NCBI RefSeq assembly: GCF_003324165.1
Contig: NW_025407901.1
Span: forward strand, 1-41,375
Direction of reading: 5' to 3'
Source: Naegleria lovaniensis
Lineage: Eukaryota > Heterolobosea > Eutetramitea > Acrasida > Naegleriidae
DNA length: 41,375 nt
Shown here piece after piece: positions 30,205 to 41,375 of the stretch; positions within the stretch are counted from its first letter, which is position 1, and every line of letters begins with the position of its first letter. The notes under the pieces were generated by a model. It saw only the letters and a program-made list of their open reading frames with translations. It was not told where the DNA came from and did not search any database. The position numbers and the translations under genes are program-made.

Positions 30205-31341
30205 AGAGGAAATCAATAGGGGTTGAGAGATCCTTGAAGATGAATGGATCTGAAGACTCGGATGATGATGAGAAGATGTTACATTCTTGTTGCCATACAC
30301 TGCATCATTTCAATATTGAAATGGTTGAAACAACAACTCAAAGACCGCCTCCACTCGCTACAACAACAACAACAGACTACCAACACACTCAACCACATTA
30401 ATATTTTTACAAATCAAACCTTTGAGATTTTTGGTGCACCATCATCATAGACAGTCTTCTCCTTCAGATTCTTGTTTTTTATCATCATCAGCTCTACTTT
30501 AACATTGAATTTCATCCGTTCTTTCTAAAAACCGTTATTAAAATTTCTACTATTCTACCTCTTGATCTACAAGGTTTCTCTTTAGAAAGTAACTTGATGG
30601 AACGCAGATCCTTCATGAATCCTCAAGAGGGTGGTTAAAAAAAATTCAAAAAGCACTTTTGCTTGATATCAAAGCATCACACACGACTTTTCTTTCCACA
30701 TTGTCAAAGCATCTGCTTGTATACGCGACCTAGAAACCTTTAGATTCTCACAGTGTTTTCATCAAAAGACACAAGGTTTGAAGATTTGATTTTCCGATTC
30801 GAATCGTGGGTTTAAAACTTTTGCAAGACCATCTCAAAGAGAGCTATTGCGTCTTTGTTCGGAGCTTAGACTTTGAGCAATATTGGTTGTTTGTACTTGA
30901 GAAACAACTCTTACTAGTTCCGAGCTCTATCATACTCTGAAACAGCACAAACTGTAAGTTCCACGGCTTTTATATTTATCTCTAAAATATACAACTTTTT
31001 AACCTAACTTTGATGTTCATAATTGCGGACCACCTGGTAATTTGATGTCATCTCATGATGATGGTGATGTTGCACTGGACCACTTTCTTCTGGTTGTCTT
31101 CATGTTTTAACCCATACATACGCAACCAGAGCTTGAAATTTTATCAATTACTCAACCTTGAAGCGTTATTTTCAAAAAGCAAATTGGATCATCAATCCGA
31201 GTTTGAAACAAACACCTTGTATCACTCCAACCACTTTCATCCTCACCGCTGTATACTTGCTAGTACTTCCTCACTTCTACGAGAACTGTTCTTTATCATT
31301 GCATATTATAGGTATTGACCCCTCATTGCACATTTGGAAAT
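30205..31341. other. Intergenic region without a supported gene
   Basis: About 1.1 kb, AT-rich, with short frames only (for example 30244-30450 and 31055-31318). None shows domain character. I looked for tRNA T-arm and spliceosomal-RNA core motifs and saw none. A possible acceptor TTATAG at about 31308-31313 could belong to a 5' untranslated exon of the next gene. Confidence 0.45.
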
Positions 31342-32606
31342 ATGTTATCATCATCAGTGTCAGGTCAAGAACGTATTGAAGATCAAAACAAGGATATTAT
31401 GTATTCAACAGCTTTCCTTAAATCGGGAAATCCTTCGACTGCATCATCAAGTGCTCCTCCCGTTAACTACTACACCACCATCCAAGAAGAAAAGGCCAAA
31501 TCCGAACAGTCAGTCGTTGATTCATCCAGAACTACATCACAAGAGCCACTATTTGCTTCAAGCATGTCATCGGCTCATGATGCACCCATCACATTTTCTT
31601 TCAATTCCCCACCTAGCGAAGAACCTATGTCAACACCGTCATCTTCAAAGCGAGAATCACGTCTTTTTTCAGCATCTACCACACCACAAACACCATCCAA
31701 GAAGAGAGTATTTACAGAGAAGGAAATTGAGGACTTGGATATGAAATACAAGCAAGAATTGGCCGAAATGATGCAAGATGAAGATCCAAGTCAACATTTT
31801 AAGTCACCATCAACTCTCTCCAAACAAGAATCTCATACTAATGGTCAATTATCGGAAAGTGATGAGCCATTCTTTCTGTCACTCAAGAATCTCCTGAGGT
31901 TTTCATGAAGAGTTTGAGCGGAATGGCTCGAATTTTCTATGCCCAAATTCTCAGACATGAGGAAAAGATTGAATCATTAACAAAAGCGAACAGAAAATAT
32001 CAAGATGTGATCAAGAAAAAGAGTGAAAAGATTAGTCTCCTTCAACATCAACTCTCCACAATGGTAAAACAAATGGAGAAGTATGAACAGTCATTGAGGC
32101 AACGAGTCACCTCTTCACCACCATCGCATTCCATTGTATCTCCTCCACCTCCCTCTTCGAAATCATCAACAGTTGCAAGCTCTCCTGCCGCCTCATCGTC
32201 CACCGATGCAACTGCTTCTTTGAGCGAGCCATTACCTCCAATTTTGGCTCCAAAACCAAAGAAGAGAAAAACCGAGAGTGACTCATCTGCGGAAGGAAAG
32301 AGCTCATCCTCTGAAGGAAAGATTGTAAAATCACGATCGAATGTTGTCTTTAAGGTGAAACCATCCGATTGTGTCAACTATAATGGGGCAACATATATTC
32401 TTGCACGAGCGTTTGAAGATAAATACAAGCTTAAGAAAATGCTGAACTCGTACCAAACACAAACCGGTGAGAATCCTCAATTGTTTTTACGAGATGAAGA
32501 ATTTAAAAAGCTTAAATCAGAGAATCCTGATAATTTGAGCGTTTTTGCATACAGAACCTCGTTGTATACCATGGACTTTGTTAACTTTTACATTTCTAAT
32601 CAGTAG
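31342..32606 (+). CDS. Coiled-coil protein of unknown family (two frames joined)
   Basis: From ATG 31342 the frame runs to 31908. From about 31888 a second frame runs to 32606. The two are probably one gene: removing a 29-base GT...AG segment (31859-31887) joins them in frame and gives 411 residues. A one-base indel is the alternative. The N-terminal third is Ser/Pro-rich. Next come EKEIEDLDMKYKQELAEMMQDED, a coiled coil (IFYAQILRHEEKIESLTKANRKYQDVIKKKSEKISLLQHQL), a Pro/Ser linker with basic patch KPKKRKTE (possible nuclear signal), and a compact C-terminal region with VNYNGATYILARAFEDKYKLKKML. I recognise no named domain. Confidence 0.6.
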
Positions 32607-32859
32607 TAGTGATTGATCCACCAATAACATCTAATTTATTGAAATTTTACTTTTTTTGAGACTTCAATATAACACGAGACTCTTGCCGATTTGCTACATG
32701 TTGAATTTATTATTATTGTCAATACTCTTGTTAATGAGATTGCAAATTTCATACCAAAGCCCTAGCATGAAGATGCAATGGAGATAAATCCTTAATGACC
32801 AACAGCACTACCAACGGGTGGTTAAAGAATGTGGAATTTATTAACAATCTCCACAACCC

Positions 32860-33905
32860 TTACTTGGACATGATTTTAAAGTCTACATTAATTTTTCCGT
32901 TCCAAAAAGTTTGTTTAAAGATGAGAGCCACGGCCAAATAACCTCCATCATTGCCAAAATTTGTTCTCAACAAAGCACTTGCATTTTCTTTGTAAGAACT
33001 TGTAATGAAAGTGTCAGAATTGTAATAATTGGGAAATCTCTGAGGAATCTTGCTCGAATAACACAACACAAATGAAATCTTGTCATTAAATCCTTCTCGT
33101 GCTGAAATTTGCAATTCCACATTCGCATTAGGAGGAATCTTTGGATAGGTCAATAACACCTCATTATCCACACTATACAATGCCAATTCACTGCTCGTTT
33201 GAATAAAGTTCGAACCAGGTTGCAAAGTATAAATCAAATCCAAATAATTGTAAGGTTGAACCAACATTGCACTTTTCCTTGCATTCAATGAAACAACATG
33301 AAGATACAAAATGACTCCAATAGATCGACCTCGTGGGTTTGGAACTGCAATGGTTGCATTCAATCCAGAAGCAAAATATTGGAAGGATTGTTGAGGAGAT
33401 GGTTGACCGGTCACGGTCGAAGCATAGACCAACATGGGAGCTGCACGACTGTTTAAAAACGTGAGTTGAATGTATTGGAATGGATTCGATTCACCAATTT
33501 CTGAGAATCTCAAGGTGGTATACAAGTAAGGATTGTGATTATCAATCTCAAGGACATGTTTCAATGAGAATTCTCTTGCGTCTTGAGGAGTATCTGGAAG
33601 AAGACAAACAGTGTGATCTGAATTTGTTCGTTGACTGGCACATGTCAGACATGTTGAAAGTCCAATCTGATTGGAAATGGTACCATTAGCACACTCGTAT
33701 GAATGACCATCTCCAGGACAGTAATGACCAACGGAACATTCGTAGCAAGGGTGTTCGATATTTCCAGAATCAAAGTATCCTGCTGGACATGAAGTGGCAG
33801 TTGCGAGAGAGCTCGACCATAATAAATCAAACACAACAACAACAAGGCAAGGATAACGCGTGGAGTAAAACCTCTAGCGTTGTGCGACGGACAAATATCA
33901 ACCAT
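32860..33905 (-). CDS. Secreted Cys-rich protein with GCC2/GCC3-like repeat
   Basis: The body (32860 to about 33800) encodes about 315 residues: CPAGYFDSGNIEHPCYECSV and following repeats of the ephrin-receptor-like (GCC2/GCC3) type, then a beta-rich region without known motif, containing several strands and four more Cys. A clear signal sequence, RVILALLLLCLIYYGRA, starts from ATG 33905 but lies in a different frame from the body. A one-base change near 33790-33800, or a very short intron, would fuse them. With the signal the product would be exported or membrane-anchored outside the cell. No C-terminal membrane helix is seen. Confidence 0.6.
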
Positions 33906-34163
33906 TTTTTCGAGTATGTGAACTGTTCACTTGAAATTGTTTAAAAAACTACTGGAGTTGAGGAGTTTCCCGGACTTTGATGAACAATGATCGAAACTTG
34001 TCCGTTTAGTGTTGTCGCGCATGCAGAAATCAAATTATAAAATTTACAAATAATAATTAATTACGTTTCGGAATGTCAATAATAATTTATTATAACTGTT
34101 TCAAAGTAATGTCAATCCAATTTCTAACAGCAAATTCAAGTGACTGTTCAGACCAACATGCTG

Positions 34164-36302
34164 TTAGTAAAAGTTGTTGGCAGTGTTGTTGTTACCTCGA
34201 GGTGGTTGAGAGTAAGGGTTGTTATTGTTTGGGTATTGCATGTTATTTCCATAAGGATTGTTGTTTTGGTAAGGATTATTGTTTGGATATTGCATGTTAT
34301 TATAAGCCATATTATTATTTCCATAAGGATTATTGTTTCCATATGGATTGTTGTTGTTTGGATAGGGATTGTTTCCGTATGGATTGTTGTTGTTGGAATA
34401 ACCAGCACCGTATTGATTACTGGCGCCATATCCATAATTATTGTTAGCTCCATAATTTCCACCATAGTTATTGCCACCATAATACATGTTGTTGTCAAAT
34501 TGGCTAAGGATGTTTGAGTGACATTTTGACGGTTTGGCTGATTGTTATTAAAATTATTACCATTGGTTGCTGGTTGTTGGTTATTGCTGGAGGCGTGTCA
34601 AATGAAAGTAAGTCATCCAAACTCACACCAGCATTGTTATTGGAGTACTTGTTGTTGTTGTAGTGTTGGTATTAGTACTACCTCTACGAGGAGATGTCTT
34701 TGGGGTTTGTTTTGGTGGTTCATCCAATCCGAAAGGATTTTCTTGATGCTGGATGAGCGAGGTTTAGTGTTGGAAGCGGTATCTTCTTCATTTTCTGTTG
34801 AAAGTTTGATCATTTCTAATTCATTCTTTGACAAAATGCTTGAAAGATCAGTTGTTGGAACTTCTGAATGATCTCCGGTGAGTTTTCTCTTTGTACCCCT
34901 TGTGATTCGACATATTCTCGCATTGGATCCAAAACACTCTCAGGTTTGAATTTTAAAGAAGGTGGTTTGGACTTTAGGAAGATTTGATTTACATTTTTGC
35001 TAAATTCGAACATGCTTTCCAAACGTTTCATTGCTCCACAGTATTTCTGGTAAACTTCGAGTGCTCTCTTAGCAAGAGATAATGGAATCTTGTAGAAATC
35101 ATCTATTATTTATGATGTTCAGGCAAAGTGTTTGATGAAAAGGAAAACATTGTTCAAAGATGAAAATAATTTGAATAGAGGAATAGCAAGTGAGGGAAAC
35201 CATGTTAGAAATCATGATGACTAATGTTAAATGTCAACAATTAACATACCTAAAATTTTGGTTGCACAATCGCTCAACAATTTGTAAAGAACAAAACTGT
35301 CATCCAAACATAAAGTGAAACATCCAACAGCTGCTCCATTGTTGAGAATGGATTTCTTTCCTTTCACAAGTTCATAACATTCAACAAGTTCATTTGTGGC
35401 TCTAAGCAAACTTTCAGTCAAGTCCAACCATCCTTCATGTCGTTTGATGACACGTATGCATCCAATGTCATATCAGGAAGTAATGACTTGAGTTGATAAA
35501 TACGGTACAGAATAAGTCTCTCCTCAAGATATCTACAGTATTGTTTTACGAGTGGAGATTGATCCATAGCCTCGCTTGTGTGTCTATCCTTAAATTTGGA
35601 CATGTTGAAACGTTTTTCAGGGTCGTTTTGAACGATTGCATCACAAAATTCGGTGGATCCCTCTTGAACAATACGGTGCAGTAGCTGCAAGCCCTTAGAA
35701 GCTGTTAGCCAGTCACTGCTTTTTCTGTAAATTCTACAAACTGCTTTGGCAAATTCAACCATATTTAGTTCTCTGTTAGTTTCCGTTGCAAGAATTAATT
35801 CTATTGTTGGATCATAATGAGATGCCAACCAGAGTAATCATGACAGCAGTTGCATTGTTATAATTATTGTCATGGATAGCATGATGATAATTTTATCATC
35901 AATCGGATTGGATGTCCGTGAAAGTTTAGAGGAATAGTTTTCCAAATCAAACAGCACATAGAGCAGTAATACATTTGATGATGGCCAAAATCCGTATCAA
36001 ATCATCACATTCATTGTTGTATAAATCGAAAAATCAAATCATTGTTACCACCATTCATTCCAATCATACACACCAAAAGTATACAAAAATCAACAATAAC
36101 GTTCATCAAACACCAAATCATCAAAACAAATACACCTACTCTTTACATGTTTTTCCTTTGGTGGAACCGGATCTTGATTTGTAGCCTTTGCCATACTCAT
36201 TTTGATGTCATCAAAGGACGAAACTGCAATGTTACCAATATCCTTGACTTGTCTGAGGAAGGAGGTTCCTCTCGACTTTAAACGTTGTGCAGTGTTGCTC
36301 AT
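34164..36302 (-). pseudogene. ANTH-domain clathrin adaptor (AP180/CALM type) with frame breaks
   Basis: Exon 1 (36140-36302) starts MSNTAQRLKSRGTSFLRQVK and reaches AKATNQDPVPPKEKHVK. The intron is 35801-36139, and exon 2 (35250-35800) starts LILATETNRELNMVEFAKAV. This matches the ANTH pattern (KAT...PPKEKHV..L). A 147-base intron (35103-35249) leads to exon 3 from 35102 (DDFYKIPLSLAKRALEVYQK). Exon 2 changes frame at 35450-35453, where GT appears doubled; deleting two bases restores VIKRHEGWLDLTES. The tail holds DLSSILSKNEL, NPFGLDEPP (NPF motif), SLDDLLSFDTPP and a Gln/Asn/Tyr-rich end (PYGNNNPYGNN), but it switches frame several more times. ANTH proteins bind PI(4,5)P2 and clathrin. The gene is decayed, or the sequence carries indels. 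Confidence 0.75.
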
Positions 36303-36593
36303 TTTTTTGTTATGTGGTGATGATGGGTGAAGAGGGTCGGAGCAAATTAAATGTCGCTCTTTCTGCGAACAAAAAAGATAGCACGATGGATTGATTGCTA
36401 CTATCGTAACAATGTAATGAGGGAGTCTTTTTTTGTGTTTGATACTCAGGCTATGCTCACGTGGTTTAAACACCAACCTCAACAAAAACTAGTAATGATT
36501 TAGAATGCACTTTAATTTTGCTGAGTAACAAGAGGAAACAGTTCCAAGTTCACAAATGTTTATTAATAACACCAAGCGTAACTTACAGTAAGG

Positions 36594-38749
36594 TCAGTGC
36601 TTTTTCATGGATGCAAATGCTTTAACTAAAACTCGTCCGCATTCTGTTTGGCCGAATTGTGACGCAACGATTAAGGGTGTTCTACCTGCAAGATCTTTCG
36701 AGTTAAGAACAGCTCCTCTTGCAATGAGTGAGGTCATACATGCGACAGAGCCATGTTTGCAGCATGTATGAAGACATGTGTGCCCTTCGTCGTCTTTGTG
36801 CTCAACATTGGCTTGTTTTTCGATGAGATATTCGACAATATCGCCATGGTTATGCTCACAGGCTTCAAAGAGTGGCGTTCGGTGATGATGATCGACATCA
36901 TCAACTCGAGAGCCATTATCAACAAGTAGTTTCACCATTTCTAGATTTCCAACACGGCACGCATAGTGAAGTGCTGTCTTATTGGTGGCAGGTTCACAAC
37001 TGTTCGTGGAAACCTTGCATTCCAAACGAGATGAGCACAAATCTCATAATTACCCAAACTACAAGCGAGTATAAGTGGCGAAAAACCGTAATAGGGTCAA
37101 TCGTAGCTACAATCTACCTTACCAGTTCCTGTCAGTGAGCGAACCATCTTAATATTTTGTACCTTGATGGCATTCGTAAGAGGTTTCACACCGTTGGCGT
37201 CAGGACCTCGAGTGGACATTCAGGAAGCTTGACCATTTCATCGACCAGTCCTGAAAACCCGAGTACAATGGCTTGTTGTAAAATAGTATTGAACCCTAGA
37301 TCTGACTTTCGAAGCTTCTCCATACTCTGCTCATTGCTCTCTACTACACGATTTTGAATCATGTATTCTCGGTCGTTGAGTGAGTCTTCTCTGGCATAGC
37401 CTACATATTTTCGGTCTACTTCGCTCCCTTCTTCACCAACAGTAGGGCAATCTCCTCTTGTTTTTTCGTTGAGAGCAATTTGAAGGCTGGTCATCCCTTA
37501 TTGTCCTCCTCATGGATATGGCTCCTTAGAAAGAAGAATCTCTACAATTTTTAAATGACCTCTTGAAACTGCTTCCATGAGTGGTGATCGATGATCCTTG
37601 TTCAAAATATTGATTTGAATTTTCTTGTCTCGAGTAGTAGCTCGGTAATGTCCACAAAGCCATGATAGCATGACACATTAGACATGAATTCCCAACACAG
37701 TTTGATCATTTGAGCTTAGTTTCTTCTCTAAAAAGTAGGTTGTTAACGATATAGATCCTGAACTACAGGCCAATGCAAAGGAGTGTTACCAACTTGTCCA
37801 AATTGTTAATCTAGCCTTGAGTCCAACAAGTTTGTCACACAAGTCTTGTTTTTCATAAATGCAAATCTATGGAGCAGAGAAAGACCATCTGGAAACAAGT
37901 AATTAATATCAAAATTGAATTTTGTCATGAAAGCTTCAAACATTTCCCAGTTTTCTAAATTGCAGCATTCGTGAATTGGTGTCTGTCCATTAAGGTCGGT
38001 AGAGTACAGCAACGATACATCCAGTTTCATTTTCAAATAATATTCTACAAATTCTTTTCTATTATTAAGGACAGCAAAATGCAAAATGTTTCTACCTGTT
38101 GTCATGTCCTTCTTGTAAGGAGACTGGCCTAACTCCAACAAGCATGCCAATCTCTTGACATCTCCTTCTATGGCAGATGTATGAAGAAGTGTATGATTGG
38201 AATGTTCGAGAGGCTCATCAAACTCGAATTCAGCTCCATGCTCCAGCAGAATTTTGATTAAAGTGGTAGAGTTATTATTGATAGCAATATCGATTGGCCT
38301 CAAGTTCTTATCATTCCTACCATCGATATCTATTTTTTTACAATTTCCTTTTTCGTTGGATGCACAACTTCCACCTCAAGCATTGCTCTAAGGAAGCTTT
38401 CGTCATTGTTGGAAACAGCTATATGAAGAACATTATCTCCATTGATTTTACAATTAATATTGGCCTTGTTTTTAACCAGCACCTGTACAACATCGTTGAA
38501 TCGATTCCGAGCTGCCAATGTAAAAGGGTAGTCTACAACTACCTTTTCCGCATCGTTTGTAGTAGAGGTAGACTTGTCGTAAATTGGAAAATTTGGATCG
38601 ATTAAATAATCCTTAAATAATTGTTCAATTCCTCCGTTTGTCCCACTCGAATATACTCCACCAATACACTTTCGGGAGTATTGTTTTCATCTACTTGAGT
38701 TGTATCTTTTTACGTTGTGGTGTTGTTGAGGAGCTTTTTTTGTAGACAT
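36594..38749 (-). pseudogene. Ankyrin-repeat protein with many frame breaks
   Basis: From ATG 38749 (MSTKKAPQQHHNVKRYNSS) to the stop at 36594, ankyrin repeats can be read almost continuously but in changing frames. Clear units include NGDNVLHIAVSNNDESFLRA, LLHTSAIEGDVKRLACLLELG, GRNILHFAVLNNRKEFVEYYL, GQTPIHECCNLENWEMFEAFM, KTALHYACRVGNLEMVKLLVDNG, HHRTPLFEACEHNHGDIVEYL and AGRTPLIVASQFGQTECGRVL. Frame changes occur near 38685, 38620, at an A-run about 38330, and near 37805, 37700, 37495, 37185 and 37080. The longest clean pieces are 37806-38303 and 36594-37040. Ankyrin repeats mediate protein binding. The gene is either decayed or damaged by assembly indels. Confidence 0.7.
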
Positions 38750-38955
38750 TTTTTCTTCCTCATCCAACTGTAAATCGAGAAAGAGATTTATCTCTTTTTC
38801 ATTTCACTTCAGAATGATGGTTTATCTTGGAGTAAACCTTGCAACGCGTTCATTCAAAACAATCATTTTGATTGATAGAAAAGAAAAATGCTGCATCCTC
38901 GAACACTCTGAGACGCTTTGAAGATTGTTGTTCCTCCATAAAGAATATTCAATTC

Positions 38956-39547
38956 ATGTCGAGGAGTCATTCTATTCGGAGAGGAGTAATCATGATCATG
39001 GGCTCTAAAAGTAATATGACTTTCAATCCTCCTTCTCACCACTGGTGTTGCACAACAGAAATTTCTCTCATTCAAGCAGTAGAGTGTTGAAAGAGCAAAC
39101 AAATGATGATTCCGAACAACGACTTCAAGATTATCAACAAGATCGAAAGATGGCGCAAGAAAAGATGCCAAAATATTAAAAAAGAGTTGACTGATTTTTT
39201 AAAGGTGAAATTTAATACTGACAAGAAGCAAGAAAAACAAGCGGAGAGAATCAAGTTGGCTCAAAATTTGGGAAATATTATGATTATTATTGGGTTTATT
39301 GTTGGACTGGTACTTTATGTGGTAGGTTGTTATTGGATTTTGTTTGTGCACGGCCAATTAATTGAATTATTGCGATTCAATTTTCTAACCAAAGGGAGAA
39401 AATGAAAAGAAAAAACGAAGTGATTATATTGTGGAAGAATCTCATAATACAAATGCTGCTGAAGATAGTCTGACACAGGCTCAGGGTGGTAACATTAATG
39501 CTCAACAATTTCTCTTTCAGCAATCTCTAGTAAGGTCAACAAGGTGA
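38956..39547 (+). CDS. Small membrane protein of unknown family, frame-broken
   Basis: The 3' part is clear: a basic helix (KKELTDFLKVKFNTDKKQEKQAERIKL), one membrane helix (NIMIIIGFIVGLVLYV), then a 73-base GT-AG intron (39322-39394) and a polar tail of 50 residues (GENEKKKRSDYIVEESHNTN) ending at 39547. Upstream, protein-like stretches continue in shifting frames: MSRSHSIRRGVIMIMGSKSN from 38956, then FSHSSSRVLKEQTNDDSEQR and DYQQDRKMAQEKMPK. This suggests two indels, near 39015-39020 and at the A-run about 39175-39185. If they are real, the start may instead be Met 39103. The 3' end overlaps the opposite gene by about 31 bases. Function is not recognised. Confidence 0.45.
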
Positions 39548-41352
39548 GGGAAGAAAATCAGAAAAAGTGAATACACGTATTCAAGTCCATTTATTCTCAC
39601 GTAATGTTTTGACTTTTTGAGGCTTGAACTTTTGAAAGCACATTCATACTTCTTTCGCAACACATCTTGAGCATTACCTTTTGAAGTAACAGGATTGGAA
39701 GAAGGGACATTCACACTTTGAGAAGATACATTTTGTAGTGAGGGATGTGAACGGTGTTGTAATGACACTCTTACTGAGAGAAAGCGACCTGTTAATCCGA
39801 GTGCCACTAGGGTTGACACTACGCTTGTTGAGAGGAGTTTTACTCGATGCAGAACATCATATTCAAACTTTGGCATTTCCTCTCGGGTATTGTAGAGACT
39901 CTCTGTGGATCCAGTATATATTTGGTTGTGGACTTTTCTAAGGTTTCTGAGCCAACATCTTGGATATCTTGCTTCGTACCCACAATAGTTGAGCCATGGT
40001 CATGAGGAGCAAAAATAGAACGGTCACAAGAAAGATCAGGTGTTGGCTGGGAGTAATAGTCTTCGAAATTACAAGCGAATACACCAAATTCCTTGTGCTC
40101 TCTCAGAAACTTTTTAAAGTATTCTACAGTGAAGATATTCTTCTCGGCAGCCTCTTTGAGTTGAGAATAATAGTTAATTGCTCTCGTGACGCTGATATAA
40201 TTTCCATCAGGCAACTCCTCTCTGCCTTTCAACATTGACATGACTTTTTCCATAGTCTCCATTAATTGTTGGCCATCTTCGTTTGTCACAAATTGCATTT
40301 TGAATTGAAGCATTTTCTCAGTGGCCTCTAATATGTTACTCTCATCTTGTTCCTTCTTCAAATCTTGGCTATACTTGTCTTCAATTTTTTTAATGTCAGA
40401 ATTGACTTTTTTCTCATACCTAAGGCTCTGGTTGTTAAGCTCTCGGAGATGAGCCTTCTCAACCATTCTTCTTCTCTTGGTTTGGACTAGTTGGTTGTGA
40501 CGAAATTGCACGTCTTCAAGTTTTTTGGACGAAGAATCAATGAGATGCTGTAATTGTAAAATATTATATGCAATTGAGGAGTTGGTGAAGGCATTATCAC
40601 TATCATTTTCTGCAATGGTTGAGATGATCTTGTTTTTGTTCGGATGACTCTTTTTTTTCAACCTCAATTTCAACAATTTTTGACAGCTCTTTCAACTCTT
40701 CTAAATTGCACGCTTCATGATCCTTGAGAGCGTTATTAATTCTATTTTCTGCAGCTAAACGATTGAGGGCAGCTGACAAAAACGCTTCCGTTTCATTCAA
40801 GTCAAAGAGTTGAGAATCGATCAGAGAAATCTCGTGTTCCAATTCTCGTTTGATTGAAAGTAATTGTGGTCTGCTGTCAATGGCATTTTCATTAAGGTCC
40901 TCGCAAGGTGTACGATTCATGCTCGATGTAGCTGGAGAAGCGAGCGTACTGATATGGGCAACACCTGATTCTTCTTGGTTATTATTGCTCATGGGTGTGT
41001 GATCGTCATGACCGCTCGAGAAGGGATCGAAAATATTCATCTCTGCAATCGTCTCAAGATAGAATTGATGTAATAACTTTTCGGTGATAGTGGCCTGAAT
41101 AGTTTGTGTTTTACCATCATCAGCTGTGATCATTGTGGTGTCGTCTGAACATTTAGATTGCTCAAGAAGATTTTCTCTATTCAAAGCTGAAAGATCAGCA
41201 TTGCTCTTTTTCATGACCTCTTGTTGGGCAATATTTTGGAAGGAAGGTAAGGCTTCTTCTTCTTCCATTTCATCATCGGCCAGTCCTTGCTCATCCTGAT
41301 CACCTGAAACAGAAGAGGCGCAAGAAGATGAAACATTGCTTATTGTTGGCAA
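39517..41352 (-). CDS. Coiled-coil protein of unknown family (frames joined)
   Basis: ATG 41352 (MPTISNVSSSCASS) opens an acidic region, then a helical part (LSIKRELEHEISLIDSQLFDLNETEAFLSAALNRL) up to an A-run at 40653-40660. There the frame shifts and continues SHPNKNKIISTIAENDSDNAFT into a long coiled coil (about 40610-40300; LQHLIDSSSKKLEDVQFRHNQL, EKKVNSDIKKIEDKYSQDLKK) and a compact region (ITRAINYYSQLKEAAEKNIF, FLREHKEFGVFACNFEDYY). Near 39841-39845 a second A-run shift joins a basic tail (KTPLNKRSVNPSGTRINRSL). Both breaks sit at homopolymers, so one continuous gene of about 600 codons is likely. I do not recognise the family. The true start may lie beyond the window. Confidence 0.55.
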
Positions 41353-41375
41353 ACGCTGCTCATTCTCTTCGATGT

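Noticed and set aside
30540-30640. Possible U5-like RNA (GGTTTCTCTTTAGA at about 30572)
   Set aside because: Only a short stretch resembles the U5 5' stem. The invariant loop and Sm site are not found in the expected places.
34148-34517. Plus-strand hydrophobic frame rich in Ile and Val at 34140-34517
   Set aside because: It is the reverse of the Asn/Tyr/Gly repeat tail of the ANTH gene, not a membrane protein.
35801-35828. MASHYDPTIE as the N-terminus of the ANTH exon
   Set aside because: No ATG precedes it. Splicing from 36139 to 35801 joins PPKEKHVK to LILATETN and matches the ANTH pattern, so this stretch is intron.

Overview
The window looks like nuclear DNA from a free-living protist, most likely a heterolobosean amoeba of the Naegleria type. 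The base composition is AT-rich but not extreme. Genes lie tens to a few hundred bases apart on both strands, introns are few, short and GT-AG, and the standard code fits. The gene set is typically eukaryotic: SKP1, UFM1, TMCO1, a Tubby protein, ITPK1, Snu23/ZMAT2, a kinesin-MORN fusion, an RGS protein and an ANTH adaptor. The genus is inferred from gene style, not from a marker gene.

Layout. Bases 1-7.8 kb are ordinary single-copy genes: a truncated mitochondrial protein (-), a Cys-rich zinc-binding-like protein (+), a kinesin-like/MORN protein (+), UFM1 (+) and an RGS protein (-). From about 8.0 to 18.8 kb the character changes to an island of mobile DNA and broken genes. It holds a decayed P-element-like transposon with 37-bp inverted ends and a perfect 8-bp target duplication (8075-9719). 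Next come two copies of a short non-autonomous element, one inserted inside the other (10919-12264), sitting in a gene for a nuclease-like plus protein-kinase protein. Two further decayed genes follow. Last is a 3.4-kb transposon with inverted ends of about 165 bp and one intact 1010-residue ORF (15389-18799). From 19.8 to 33.9 kb the window returns to compact housekeeping genes. From 34.1 to 41.4 kb the genes (ANTH adaptor, ankyrin protein, small membrane protein, coiled-coil protein) are recognisable but carry many one- or two-base frame breaks, often at homopolymers or simple repeats. Residual assembly indels are the simplest explanation there, with true decay the alternative.

The most interesting item is the intact transposon ORF at 15508-18540. 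It combines a P-element/THAP9-like RNase-H-fold transposase core with a C2H2 finger and a C-terminal DEDDh (DnaQ-type) exonuclease domain whose five active-site residues are all present. Second is the self-nested short element, whose terminal sequence is related to that of the decayed P-like element. Other candidates worth testing are a possible PAXX-like NHEJ factor (23738-25138), the degenerate kinesin motor fused to MORN repeats, and a PD-(D/E)XK-kinase gene resembling Crinkler-type architecture.

All intron and exon joins are hand predictions from reading frame and splice consensus. No database or alignment search was run.
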